A stretch of 33,862 nucleotides of DNA from Symplocastrum torsivum CPER-KK1. Lineage in GTDB: Bacteria > Cyanobacteriota > Cyanobacteriia > Cyanobacteriales > Coleofasciculaceae. A program made the translations under genes and the position numbers. Of the stretch, positions 1 through 7,726 are shown piece after piece. Position 1 is the first letter of the stretch. Each line of letters begins with the position of its first letter. The stretch lies in the NCBI GenBank assembly GCA_019358875.1, contig JAHHIF010000075.1, forward strand, positions 1 to 33,862, in the 5' to 3' direction. A model generated the notes under the pieces. That model ran no database searches. It had not been told where the DNA came from and worked only from the letters and a program-made list of their open reading frames with translations.

Positions 1-69
1 CACCATCTATCGAAGCAAGGAGGCATGGCGGCGGGAGTTGTCTCTTTCATCACTCAAGTCTTAATGTGA

Positions 70-379
70 ACTATCTGCCATGCTTGGATTATACCTTTAT
101 TCTTTCTCGATTTTCGTTTAAGTCCCGCTAACTTGACCGTATGGGTGTCAGCCGTGGTATCAGACGCGCTGCGTGAGCGTGCCTTAGGTGGAGTGACTAC
201 CTTCTTTTTCTTGGGGCAATTTCTCTCACCGATATTCAGCCAGCCCTTGAGTGAGCAGATTGGGCTTGGCACTACTTACACTTGCCGGTGGACTACTGCT
301 GCTGCTTGCTCTTACTTTTGTGGCGATGAGACAGCAGATGATTGCTTTGACAAACAGTTCCCAAAGTAGTCATCTTTAA
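70..379 (+). pseudogene. MFS transporter, C-terminal remnant (frameshifted)
   Basis: This is the decayed end of a major facilitator superfamily transporter. From 70 one frame reads through a segment with RERALGGVTTFFFLGQFLSP, which resembles the cytoplasmic loop and following helix near the end of bacterial MFS drug or sugar exporters. Near 269 the match moves by one base into another frame, which encodes a leucine-rich last helix (LTLAGGLLLLLALTFVAM) and stops at 379. No start codon or upstream helices are present, so at most the last quarter of a normal protein of about 400 residues survives. The family call is inference from motif and hydrophobic pattern. Confidence 0.6.
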
Positions 380-649
380 AAGCCCTATTGAACCCAAAGT
401 CGTTGAGATGCTCAACCCAACTCTAGCGACCACTCTAGACTTGAAAACTCACGTCAAACAAGCCCATTCGTTAAAAATATGTAACTAAGGGATGGCTGAT
501 TTTCACAACCACATCTCAACCCTTTTAGCCTTCTTTCTGTTAACTTCTGTTCCTAAAATTGTGACAAAATCTGCCACCAACAGAGAGCAGGAGTCATAAA
601 GTAGAATTGCGTCGAGTTAGTGCAAGCTTTGTCAGAGGCGTTATCTAAG
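380..649. other. Intergenic stretch upstream of the LtrA gene
   Basis: No convincing coding frame. It presumably holds the promoter of the downstream LtrA-type gene, but I cannot point to clear -35 and -10 boxes. Confidence 0.4.
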
Positions 650-1831
650 ATGAGTAGAAGTCAGCGTAGACCCTTACGACTTTACGTCGGAGAGAGTGAG
701 AGCGACGAGAGACATGCCTCGTGGTTGGAACTCTTTTTTGATCTGGTTTTTGTTGTTGCTATTGCCCAACTGGCGCACTTTCTGCACGACGAGTTAACTT
801 GGGCAGGAATTGGTGGTTTCGCGGCGCTGTTCGTACCCGTCTGGTGGCTGTGGATTGACTTTAGTTACTACGCCGATCAGTTCGATGTCGAGCGAGGTTC
901 CTACCGCTTAACCATGCTTGGGGTAATGTTTGGCCTGATCGTCTTGGCAATGACTATCCCCAAGGCGTTGCACGGCGGTTCGGCTGCTTTCGCCACTATT
1001 TATACGGCTTTGCGTTTAGTCATTATCGTCTTGTACCTCCAAGCTTGGCGTTTGGTGCCGCAGTCGAGGGAACTGACGGCACGCTATACGATTAGTTTCT
1101 CCATTGCGTTCGTTTTGTGGCTGATTTCTATTTTCGTGCCCGAACCTGTTCGCTTTGTGCTTTGGGGTATTGCCCTATTTATTGAAATTAGTAACGGACC
1201 AATCACCTATGTCACGATTCGGTCGGTTCCCGCTCAAGTTTCGCACATGAACGAGCGGTTTGGTCTTTTTGTGATCATTGTGCTGGGTGAGGCGATCGTT
1301 GCTGTTGCTACAGGCGTTGCTGGCACTCAGTGGCAATGGTGGGCAACGCTTACAGGGCTTTGCGGTTTTATCATAGCCGTGAGTTTGTGGGGAATGTACT
1401 TCGAGCGGGCAGATTCCTCGGTAATTAACTGGGCGTTGAGAGGTAATAAGCAAGCTTTGCTGCCTTCTTTCGTCTATGGCTACAGTCATGTGTTTGTGTT
1501 CGCTGGCATTGTTGCAACCGGAGTCGGCATTCAGTCAGCCATTGAAGCAGCGACTAAAGGAAGCTTGACAATCGAGGCGCGGGCAGTTTTGTGTGGTGGG
1601 CTTGCAGTGTTCTTGCTAGGACTAAGTGCTGTTCAGTGGGCTGCGCCTCGTTCTCTACCCGGTCGGATTATCAGAGTTTGCGTCCTGGCGACTTGTTGTT
1701 GTGTACTTCTTGTATGGCTTGGCAGTTTTCTAGCTCCCTTGGCTCTCACAGGAGTGCTGACAGCTATTTTGGTCGGACTGGCTCTCTTTGAATCTTCCCG
1801 TTCGGCAAATATTACGCCGATTTTAGGTTGA
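650..1831 (+). CDS. ltrA: LtrA family membrane protein (low temperature requirement A)
   Basis: This is an integral membrane protein of about 393 residues, the usual size of the family. The N-terminal block HASWLELFFDLVFVVAIAQL is the hallmark of the LtrA family (named for the Listeria low-temperature protein); alternating hydrophobic helices with short charged loops follow to the C-terminus. The biochemical function of the family is poorly known, so no substrate is assigned. I chose the ATG at 650, which has a GAGG about nine bases upstream; an in-frame GTG at 620 would add ten residues. The gene stands alone: a transporter remnant lies upstream and a convergent HetZ-like gene downstream. 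Confidence 0.8.
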   Translation: MSRSQRRPLRLYVGESESDERHASWLELFFDLVFVVAIAQLAHFLHDELTWAGIGGFAALFVPVWWLWIDFSYYADQFDVERGSYRLTMLGVMFGLIVLAMTIPKALHGGSAAFATIYTALRLVIIVLYLQAWRLVPQSRELTARYTISFSIAFVLWLISIFVPEPVRFVLWGIALFIEISNGPITYVTIRSVPAQVSHMNERFGLFVIIVLGEAIVAVATGVAGTQWQWWATLTGLCGFIIAVSLWGMYFERADSSVINWALRGNKQALLPSFVYGYSHVFVFAGIVATGVGIQSAIEAATKGSLTIEARAVLCGGLAVFLLGLSAVQWAAPRSLPGRIIRVCVLATCCCVLLVWLGSFLAPLALTGVLTAILVGLALFESSRSANITPILG

Positions 1832-1972
1832 GGTTGCTTGGGCATAGGGAGTTTTTTATGACTGAACTGACTTTAAGGGGCGAGGTTGGTGTTTACTAAA
1901 CCAGCTGAGTAATTCAGACTCAAAAAAGGAAATTTCTTACTAACATCAAGCCGCACCGAATAAATCGGGGAA

Positions 1973-3208
1973 TTAGGCAGCGATTGAGTGGTTAATGCCT
2001 TTATTGGAACTCTCTACTGCATTGTTGCGGACAAGACTTGCCATCTCTAATAGATGACTCCAGCGCTTTTGCACTTGTTTCGGTGTGATTTTTAGCGCTT
2101 TTGCAATCTCAAAATCGCTCTGGCTCGCCCGTTTGAGTGATAACAACTGCTGTTGAAGGGGGTCAAGTTGACCGACAAATACCTCCCACTGTGGCTCGGA
2201 AAGTCCCAACTTTTGGTCAAGGTCTGCACCTAGCCATTGGTGTACCAGTTGCCAGTGAGACGAATGAGCGAACTTTTCCACATGGTATTTAAAACGCTGT
2301 TGCAGATAATCCCGTTTGCGTGGTGTTAAACCCAAGATGTCGTCGATTTCTGGGGCACTCAAGTCTTGCAGCTTTAAGATTAAGTAATCCGCACAATCAT
2401 TATGACCCTGAGATTCTAGGTATTCCACCAGCTCACCAATCACCCGCTCTCGCACAACCGTATCATGAGGGTCAATAGTATCAGCAACCAAACGCTCCCG
2501 CACCTGCTGCATCACGGGTGAGCGGTTTTGCATCTGGGCTTCTTCACCTTTAGCAAACTCGGTTACCTGTTCAATGTCCATGACTGTATCGCTCGGTTGG
2601 CGTTTGGCAAAGCTTTTGGCTCTGAGTACCAGTAATTGCACAGCACCATAACGGGTCATCACCCGTCGTTTGGCGTATGCAAGAGTGAACCCCATGTATT
2701 CGGCGAGTTCGATTCTTGTACGCGGGGTGTAGTTGTCCGCTAAGTCATTTTCCCGTCTAAAGGCTTTGAGCGAATCGGCGTAAAAGTCTTGCAAGAAGTC
2801 TTCAATCAAGAGGTGTCGAGCGGCAAAGCTTAACTGCGCTCTTTCAGGTGCCACCTGGCGATATATCATCACGCTGAGGTGGCTGTGTAGTTCCACACGA
2901 CCTTGCTTTGAACCCAGTTTATAGTACTCAATACACTTAGAGAGACGATGACGTGCCAAGGTTATCTGCCAGGAACGGATGTCACCGCCGTTTTGGATGC
3001 GCTCACTCTTGGTACAAATTCGTTCGACTTCTACCACGATGCGGTTGATTACTGTTAGAGCGCTGCTGGGTAAGGAACCAAGCTGAAGTATCAGTTCTTC
3101 TTTTAATAGCTCACTCAACGCGATTGTGTCAGTAACCGTAAGATTTTCCGGAGCGTTGTCGGTTGAGAAAGAAGTTTGATGTAGGGAGTTGGTGGTGGTG
3201 GCGTTCAC
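1973..3208 (-). CDS. HetZ-related protein (putative DNA-binding regulator)
   Basis: The 411-residue protein matches the cyanobacterial HetZ family (about 400 residues; HetZ acts early in heterocyst differentiation in Anabaena, while paralogues also occur in non-heterocystous species). Recognisable blocks are RLSKCIEYYKLGSKQGRVEL near residues 88-107, FLQDFYADSLKAFRREN near 140-156, PRTRIELAEYMGFT, and LTPRKRDYLQQRFKYHVEKF near 295-314. The last 60 residues (DPLQQQLLSLKRASQSDFEI onward) resemble a sigma-factor-like helix-turn-helix. The assigned start is a GTG with no clear Shine-Dalgarno. A very strong SD-like sequence lies about 65 bases further upstream with no usable start codon after it. 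The gene is convergent with the LtrA gene and has a long (about 530 bp) upstream region. Which HetZ paralogue it is cannot be decided here. Confidence 0.8.
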   Translation of the reverse strand: MNATTTNSLHQTSFSTDNAPENLTVTDTIALSELLKEELILQLGSLPSSALTVINRIVVEVERICTKSERIQNGGDIRSWQITLARHRLSKCIEYYKLGSKQGRVELHSHLSVMIYRQVAPERAQLSFAARHLLIEDFLQDFYADSLKAFRRENDLADNYTPRTRIELAEYMGFTLAYAKRRVMTRYGAVQLLVLRAKSFAKRQPSDTVMDIEQVTEFAKGEEAQMQNRSPVMQQVRERLVADTIDPHDTVVRERVIGELVEYLESQGHNDCADYLILKLQDLSAPEIDDILGLTPRKRDYLQQRFKYHVEKFAHSSHWQLVHQWLGADLDQKLGLSEPQWEVFVGQLDPLQQQLLSLKRASQSDFEIAKALKITPKQVQKRWSHLLEMASLVRNNAVESSNKGINHSIAA

Positions 3209-3687
3209 GGTAAAAGCTCGGCTCCTGGCTCGAATGACGGCGGTGATGACTGTTCTCGAAGTTTGGTGTTGGGTTCACCTCCTTCCAGAGTCGTCAACAA
3301 TTTGACTGTAAAGCGCAAGTGATAGTCAGAGAGCTTGGCTTGTGCAGGCAAACCTTTATGGTTGTTTAACGGCTAATTCCTTAGTTCGTTGACTGGGAGT
3401 GTTAGCGGCTCTTGAAGGCTTAGCCTGAAAAGATTTGAGCGATTTTTAGGGGGATGACTAGAGGTCGGTGTGCCGACTCACTCAAGAGTGGACAATCCAC
3501 AAACTGGACTGGATGAATCAGTTGGCTGTTTCATTTTCTCGGCATACCTCAAGGGATATGAGTCGTCTAAAAATTGCCGAGTACATTCACTACATTTGTC
3601 GTGAAGGTTTACCGCGTAAGTGAGAGATTTCATATTGGAGAGAGAACCCAATCTTCTAGCTCACCCTTGCTTTTTTGTAAATAGTCA
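3209..3687. other. Long intergenic region between divergent HetZ-like and Ssl1498-like genes
   Basis: No gene seen. At 3272-3284 the minus strand carries a near-consensus Shine-Dalgarno (AAGGAGGTGAACC) not followed by a start codon. The plus-strand reading (GGTTCACCTCCTT) resembles the 3' end of 16S rRNA with one mismatch. Regulatory DNA for both flanking genes is expected here. Confidence 0.5.
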
Positions 3688-3705
3688 GTTACATTTATTT
3701 ACATA
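3688..3705 (+). promoter_or_regulatory. HLR1 (RpaB-binding) site
   Basis: Two 8-base repeats, GTTACATT and TTTACATA, are separated by two bases (TA). This matches fully the published HLR1 consensus (G/T)TTACA(T/A)(T/A) NN (G/T)TTACA(T/A)(T/A), which is bound by the response regulator RpaB in high-light-controlled cyanobacterial promoters. It lies 36 bp before the start codon of the Ssl1498-like gene. Confidence 0.65.
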
Positions 3706-3740
3706 AACCCCTAACACACCAGGGCAACGAGGAAAACGAC

Positions 3741-3920
3741 ATGTTCACCACAGTTAACGAAGACGGTATCCTCAACAACTACGCTCCTCAAGTCGCTGTT
3801 TACACAGCCGAGTACCCGGCTGTCTGGGAGCAGCGCCGCTACGCTCTACAAGGTGCGTTCGCCACTGTGTTCGTTGGCTTAATGATTGTGATTGCGTTTT
3901 CCGTTAGCTCTTTAGGCTAG
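3741..3920 (+). CDS. Ssl1498-family light-harvesting-like small membrane protein
   Basis: A 59-residue protein with a polar N-terminus (TTVNEDGILNNYAPQVAVYT), the conserved segment AEYPAVWEQRRYALQGAFA, and one hydrophobic helix at about residues 38-57. This is the layout of the cyanobacterial ssl1498 family of light-harvesting-like (HliP-related) proteins, which are linked to photosystem II assembly or stress. The start ATG is preceded by ACGAGGAA. The HLR1 site upstream points to light-dependent control, and a rho-independent terminator follows. It lacks the full chlorophyll-binding ExxNxR motif of true HliPs, so pigment binding should not be assumed. Confidence 0.75.
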   Translation: MFTTVNEDGILNNYAPQVAVYTAEYPAVWEQRRYALQGAFATVFVGLMIVIAFSVSSLG

Positions 3921-3982
3921 TTCCTCCAGAGGGAAACCGCCTTGACAGCATTGTTCAATGAATTATTTTCAATCTCCCTCCT

Positions 3983-4011
3983 ACCCCAGATAGTTACTGG
4001 GGTTTGTTTTT
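3983..4011 (+). terminator. Rho-independent terminator after the Ssl1498-like gene
   Basis: Seven-base stem (ACCCCAG/CTGGGGT) with a seven-base loop, followed by TTTGTTTTT. Confidence 0.75.
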
Positions 4012-4125
4012 GAAGTCAATTCCAAAAAGCTTTTCTAAGGAGTACTTCAAGGAGTACCGACTGATCTTTCCTGATCTAACCACTGTGATGATGAATAGGA
4101 GACAGGTAGATGCACCCTGATGATT

Positions 4126-4159
4126 GCCTTCACCTCAAGTGTGAGGGCTTTTTGTTTTC
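4126..4159 (+). terminator. Second terminator-like hairpin before the SLH gene
   Basis: Eight-base stem (GCCTTCAC/GTGAGGGC, one G-T pair), seven-base loop, then TTTTTGTTTT. It sits just before the chosen start of the SLH gene, which argues against starts upstream of it. Alternatively it could attenuate transcription into that gene. Confidence 0.6.
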
Positions 4160-4167
4160 TTGAACTT

Positions 4168-4977
4168 ATGACGCGGGAAACCGGGCAAAAATCGGTAAGG
4201 TCTACAACAGTAAGCCTTTCATTCATCACAAAATCGAGGCTCAAATCAATAGCGAACTTCTTGCTGGGTCGTCTAGCTGTCGGAACTTCCGCAGATGCCA
4301 CGGTTATTGTCTTGTTTTGTGCCTTGAGTATTACTCGGACAGCACTGGCTGATACGCCCATCCGCTTCGTCGATGTTGGCAATGATGTCTATGCCGAAGA
4401 GATTCAAGAGGCAGTGAATGCCGGACTGATTGCTGGCTTTGCTTCTGACAAGACTTTCCGTCCCCAATTAGAGGTCACTCGTGAGCAGATGGTGTCGATG
4501 GTGATAGATGCCCTGAGTAAGCTTCCCGTCAGTCCTCTAACCGTACCTTTCGATCCGCCGTCGGCTACCCCACCACTGGAAGTGAGTACCAGACCTTACC
4601 GAGATGTAGAAGTAACTCGTTGGAGTGCTGCCAAGATTAAGTGGGCAAAGGATAATGCGATTGTACTGGGCTACTCAGATGGCACTTTTCGTCCCAGCCA
4701 AAAAGTCACCCGTGCTGAGTTGATGGCGGTATTGCGTAATGCCGCTGAATTTGGTCAAGCGACGCAAGGCTCAGGTTGGGGGTCAAAGCCGCCGACAAGA
4801 GCTTTCAGTGATTTAGATAATCACTGGGCATCCAAGCCGATTCGAGAGATGTCGGCATACTGCGGTGTGGCATCTCCCTTGAATGAAACGGGAAATGCCT
4901 TTAATCCTAATCTGGCGGCACGACGCAACTATGCCACTGCCGCCACGCTGCGGATGCTCAACTGTATTAGAAACTAA
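4168..4977 (+). CDS. S-layer homology (SLH) domain protein
   Basis: A likely exported envelope protein made almost entirely of three SLH repeats, which bind secondary cell-wall polymer or peptidoglycan. A basic N-terminus and hydrophobic segment ending TRTALA (about residues 40-61) resemble a signal peptide. The repeats begin at FVDVGNDVYAEEI, YRDVEVTRWSAAKIKW and FSDLDNHWASKPI; the TFRP motifs in repeats one and two are typical. No catalytic or porin domain follows, so it may be an anchor or structural protein. The ATG at 4168 was chosen because an upstream in-frame start lies within a terminator hairpin. No Shine-Dalgarno is visible, and a TTG near 4260 that would give a shorter, more normal signal peptide is possible. 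Confidence 0.75.
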   Translation: MTRETGQKSVRSTTVSLSFITKSRLKSIANFLLGRLAVGTSADATVIVLFCALSITRTALADTPIRFVDVGNDVYAEEIQEAVNAGLIAGFASDKTFRPQLEVTREQMVSMVIDALSKLPVSPLTVPFDPPSATPPLEVSTRPYRDVEVTRWSAAKIKWAKDNAIVLGYSDGTFRPSQKVTRAELMAVLRNAAEFGQATQGSGWGSKPPTRAFSDLDNHWASKPIREMSAYCGVASPLNETGNAFNPNLAARRNYATAATLRMLNCIRN

Positions 4978-5026
4978 GACTCTTGAACAGGGCAGTGCTT
5001 TAAGTAAAGACAACTTATCAGCCAGA

Positions 5027-5043
5027 CTTATCAGTCTGATAAG
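5027..5043. promoter_or_regulatory. 17-bp inverted repeat upstream of psbA
   Basis: Perfect arms CTTATCA/TGATAAG around GTC. A further direct copy of ACTTATCAG lies just upstream. It could be an operator for psbA or a weak terminator for the SLH gene; there is no good T-run. Confidence 0.4.
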
Positions 5044-5053
5044 GAACGCTTTT

Positions 5054-5093
5054 GTTAAGTATCTTTACAAAACTTAAACATCCCGACTATTCT
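5054..5093 (+). promoter_or_regulatory. psbA promoter with HLR1-like site
   Basis: TTTACA (5064-5069) and TATTCT (5088-5093) are separated by 18 bp and make a plausible sigma-70 promoter. GTTAAGTA-TC-TTTACAAA (5054-5071) is an imperfect HLR1 repeat overlapping the -35, as is known for other cyanobacterial psbA genes controlled by RpaB. The predicted 5' UTR is about 45 nt. Confidence 0.5.
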
Positions 5094-5112
5094 GAATACA
5101 TCATCAAATTCC

Positions 5113-5125
5113 GACTTAATAAGTC
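5113..5125 (+). promoter_or_regulatory. Inverted repeat in the predicted psbA leader
   Basis: GACTTA-A-TAAGTC, a perfect 6-bp-arm dyad ending 18 bp before the start codon. It might be an mRNA hairpin or a protein site. No Shine-Dalgarno is seen before the ATG. Confidence 0.35.
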
Positions 5126-5143
5126 AACCGCACTTATAAAACA

Positions 5144-6226
5144 ATGACAACCACACTACAAAGAGGGCGCAGCGCTTCCGTGTGGGAACGCTTTTGCTCC
5201 TGGGTAACCTCAACTGACAACCGCCTGTATGTAGGCTGGTTCGGCGTGTTGATGATTCCGACACTGCTTGCCGCCACCACCTGCTTCATCATCGCCTTCA
5301 TCGCGGCTCCTCCAGTAGACATCGATGGTATCCGCGAACCTGTTGCTGGTTCCTTACTCTACGGAAACAACATCATCTCCGGTGCAGTTGTTCCTTCTTC
5401 CAACGCAATCGGCTTACACTTCTACCCAATCTGGGAAGCCGCCTCTTTAGATGAGTGGCTCTACAACGGTGGTCCTTACCAGTTGGTAATTTTCCACTTC
5501 CTCATCGGCGTATTCTGCTACATGGGACGTGAGTGGGAACTCTCCTACCGCTTAGGAATGCGTCCTTGGATTGCCGTAGCTTACTCTGCCCCTGTAGCAG
5601 CAGCAACAGCAGTGTTCCTCATCTACCCAATCGGACAAGGTTCCTTCTCTGATGGAATGCCCTTGGGAATCTCTGGAACATTCAACTTCATGTTCGTGTT
5701 CCAGGCTGAGCACAACATCCTAATGCACCCATTCCACCAGTTAGGTGTAGCAGGTGTCTTCGGTGGTTCACTGTTCAGTGCAATGCACGGTTCCTTAGTA
5801 ACCAGCTCACTGGTACGTGAAACAACCGAAACCGAGTCACAGAACTACGGTTACAAGTTCGGACAAGAAGAAGAGACCTACAACATCGTTGCAGCTCACG
5901 GCTACTTCGGTCGCTTAATCTTCCAATACGCTTCGTTCAACAACAGCCGTTCACTGCACTTCTTCCTCGCGGCTTGGCCAGTGATTGGAATCTGGTTCAC
6001 TGCTCTAGGTATCAGCACGATGGCGTTCAACCTGAACGGTTTCAACTTCAACCAGTCGGTCATCGACTCTCAGGGTCGTGTGATTGGCACCTGGGCAGAC
6101 GTACTCAACCGCGCCAACTTGGGTATGGAAGTAATGCACGAGCGCAATGCTCACAACTTCCCTCTGGACTTGGCTGCTGGTGAGGCAACTCCTGTTGCTC
6201 TGACTGCTCCTGTTATCAATGGCTAA
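5144..6226 (+). CDS. psbA: Photosystem II D1 protein (PsbA), high-light-type isoform
   Basis: Full-length 360-residue D1, the reaction-centre subunit that binds pheophytin, QB and the Mn4CaO5 cluster in the thylakoid membrane. Expected ligands are visible: Tyr161 (LIYPIGQ), Asp170 (FSDGMP), His198 (HPFHQ), Ser264 and His272 (SFNNSRSLHF), His332/Glu333 (MHERNAH), Asp342 and Ala344. A 16-residue C-terminal extension after Ala344 is the usual CtpA-cleaved tail. Residue 130 is Glu (CYMGREWELS), the form found in high-light D1 isoforms; position 199 is Gln and 144 is Ala where many D1 proteins have Met and Cys. Gly80 and Phe158 argue against the micro-oxic D1' form. Codon use is strongly biased, as expected for a highly expressed gene. 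A strong terminator follows. Confidence 0.98.
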   Translation: MTTTLQRGRSASVWERFCSWVTSTDNRLYVGWFGVLMIPTLLAATTCFIIAFIAAPPVDIDGIREPVAGSLLYGNNIISGAVVPSSNAIGLHFYPIWEAASLDEWLYNGGPYQLVIFHFLIGVFCYMGREWELSYRLGMRPWIAVAYSAPVAAATAVFLIYPIGQGSFSDGMPLGISGTFNFMFVFQAEHNILMHPFHQLGVAGVFGGSLFSAMHGSLVTSSLVRETTETESQNYGYKFGQEEETYNIVAAHGYFGRLIFQYASFNNSRSLHFFLAAWPVIGIWFTALGISTMAFNLNGFNFNQSVIDSQGRVIGTWADVLNRANLGMEVMHERNAHNFPLDLAAGEATPVALTAPVING

Positions 6227-6248
6227 TTCTTGACAACTTAGGCTGAAC

Positions 6249-6279
6249 GAAAAGCGTCTCCTATAAGGGGGCGCTTTTT
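6249..6279 (+). terminator. Rho-independent terminator of psbA
   Basis: Long imperfect stem with outer pairs AAAAGCG/CGCTTTT and inner CTCCT/AGGGG, followed by a T-run. Confidence 0.8.
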
Positions 6280-6475
6280 GCATGGCACTCCACCCTCATC
6301 TATCCGATTAGCCTGATTGGGCTAAAACTCGCGAGCTGGAAACCTCCCAGTAAGCGATCGCATTCATCACCATCATCGGCTTACCACGGCTTATGATCGC
6401 ACCAATCACTAACAGCACTCATCTGCTGTCAGTCACATCTCATACTTGGATTAGCATTTGAGATAAAGAGAATTG

Positions 6476-6598
6476 ATGGCAGTGGATAATACTAACATCT
6501 TGGATTTAGTCGCTGGTGGGTTGGCTCTCGCTATCTTGTGCAGGGGTTTACTCCTGCTATTTCTTGGAGTCTCAGCCTTTGGCGACAAAGCTAAGTAG
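6476..6598 (+). CDS. Putative 40-residue single-pass membrane peptide
   Basis: An ATG-initiated frame encodes 40 residues: a short polar N-terminus (MAVDNTNILD), one continuous hydrophobic helix (LALAILCRGLLLLFLG) and a charged tail (FGDKAK). AAAGAG lies a few bases upstream of the ATG. Its size and form are like those of small photosystem or thylakoid subunits, and it follows psbA by 250 bp, but I do not recognise the family. It is separated from psbA by a strong terminator, so it needs its own promoter. A chance frame cannot be excluded. Confidence 0.45.
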   Translation: MAVDNTNILDLVAGGLALAILCRGLLLLFLGVSAFGDKAK

Positions 6599-7190
6599 GC
6601 ACTCTTCAGTTACCGGAGTGCAAGTCATTCAATAAGCAGAACTGCCAGAGGTAGGGTCAATCGTTTGGATAAGACGATTATCTACTGCTACCTCTGCCCA
6701 AACTTCCATAAATTCAGCCCGGTACTCTCTGAAGCTGGTCTATAGTTCTCTTGCGTCACTCCAGGCGATCGCATCCAACTCTCAAAATCTCCGACCTTCC
6801 GTTAATATTAACGGAAGGTCTGTTTTGTGTTGTTTCACATTTGTTGCACAACAGAGGGAGTTGCTCACCCAGAGCGTGTGGCGGAGCCGGGACATTAAAC
6901 TAATTGAAAAGACTTGACAGCACTGTAAAACTATCCCTTCAGCCAGACGGCTCAAGCGAGAAAAACTTTGTATTGTTCGTTACAGCTACCTAGCCGTCTT
7001 GGGTGGTGATGTAATCGTCTTCTACCCAGAGAAAACGCCTAGTGTGATTGCTGACACTATACTGGTCGAACAGCGCCTGATCTTCGTAAAGCACAGGCAT
7101 CTTGGGTTAGAGGGTCAAGGAGACGATCGCTCCTGACCACAGATGTGGATTCTGCACTGCTAGAAGAGCGCGAGCGCACCCCACCCAATT
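6599..7190. other. Gene-poor stretch with palindrome and one possible small minus-strand ORF
   Basis: Mostly non-coding. It contains the palindrome repeat at 6764-6820. On the minus strand, 7100 to 6990 encodes a possible 36-residue peptide (MPVLYEDQALFDQYSVSNHT at its start). This looks protein-like but has no ribosome-binding site and could be a fragment related to the gene at 7191-7490. Confidence 0.4.
6764..6820. repeat. Dispersed palindromic repeat, copy 1 (with 28-bp perfect palindrome)
   Basis: Positions 6793-6820 are a perfect 28-bp palindrome with half-site GACCTTCCGTTAAT. Further perfect copies are at 25287-25314 and 32898-32925. The 29 bases before it, beginning with a HIP1 site (GGCGATCGCATCCAACTCTC), also recur before the degenerate copy at 8103-8159. 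Confidence 0.9.
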
Positions 7191-7490
7191 TCATTCTTTC
7201 GTTAGCTCACACAGCAGCACTGGCTTCTCGAATAAGTCAAGCTTGGCGTAATCACCATCAATGGCAGTAATTTCAAAGGGAGCAAATTGTTCGCAATGTC
7301 CGGGACATTGAGACCAATTGACGCGATCGCCTACTTGCATCGTCGTGGAGGGAAAGGAGCTGGCGGCAGGAACCTCGAAAAACTCGCTTGGAGCTACCTC
7401 AGAGGTTTTGCTCTCCCCCAACAGCGGTTTGACAAACACAGTAATGGCATTGGGCGGTATGGTAGGTTGTCCTGTGAACTTCTGATTCAA
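7191..7490 (-). CDS. Hypothetical protein, possibly N-terminally truncated
   Basis: A 99-residue protein whose C-terminal half (MQVGDRVNWSQCPGHCEQFA, then PFEITAIDGDYAKLDLF) looks like a compact beta-rich domain. I recall similar segments in cyanobacterial hypothetical proteins, but no function is known to me. The assigned start is TTG without an obvious Shine-Dalgarno. The open frame extends about 15 codons upstream to a stop at about 7534, with protein-like sequence (HPLYKFVGL), so the true N-terminus may have been lost. Neighbours are small or decayed genes, consistent with an eroding accessory region. Confidence 0.45.
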   Translation of the reverse strand: MNQKFTGQPTIPPNAITVFVKPLLGESKTSEVAPSEFFEVPAASSFPSTTMQVGDRVNWSQCPGHCEQFAPFEITAIDGDYAKLDLFEKPVLLCELTKE

Positions 7491-7605
7491 GCCAACGAAC
7501 TTGTAGAGGGGGTGTGCTCGCGTCCCTATTTAACGTCGCCTCCCCACTGCCTTTGCTGCCGTCGCTGAGTGGCGCTCTTCAAGTGCGATCACGTTGACCA
7601 ACAAA

Positions 7606-7636
7606 TCAAAACCTCACCGTGAGGTTTTGATTTTTC
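7606..7636. terminator. Hairpin/terminator; also copy 1 of an 11-bp-arm palindrome
   Basis: Arms TCAAAACCTCA/TGAGGTTTTGA around CCG, followed by TTTTT on the plus strand. The same arms recur inside the methyltransferase gene at 21711-21735, so this may be a mobile palindrome as well as a terminator. Confidence 0.65.
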
Positions 7637-7726
7637 CAAGAGTACTATTGCCTCAATTTTAGTCTCAGCGCTGACAGGGGTAAGAAGTGGTGACCAAACT
7701 ATCTAGATGAACGTAGCCCTTCTAGT

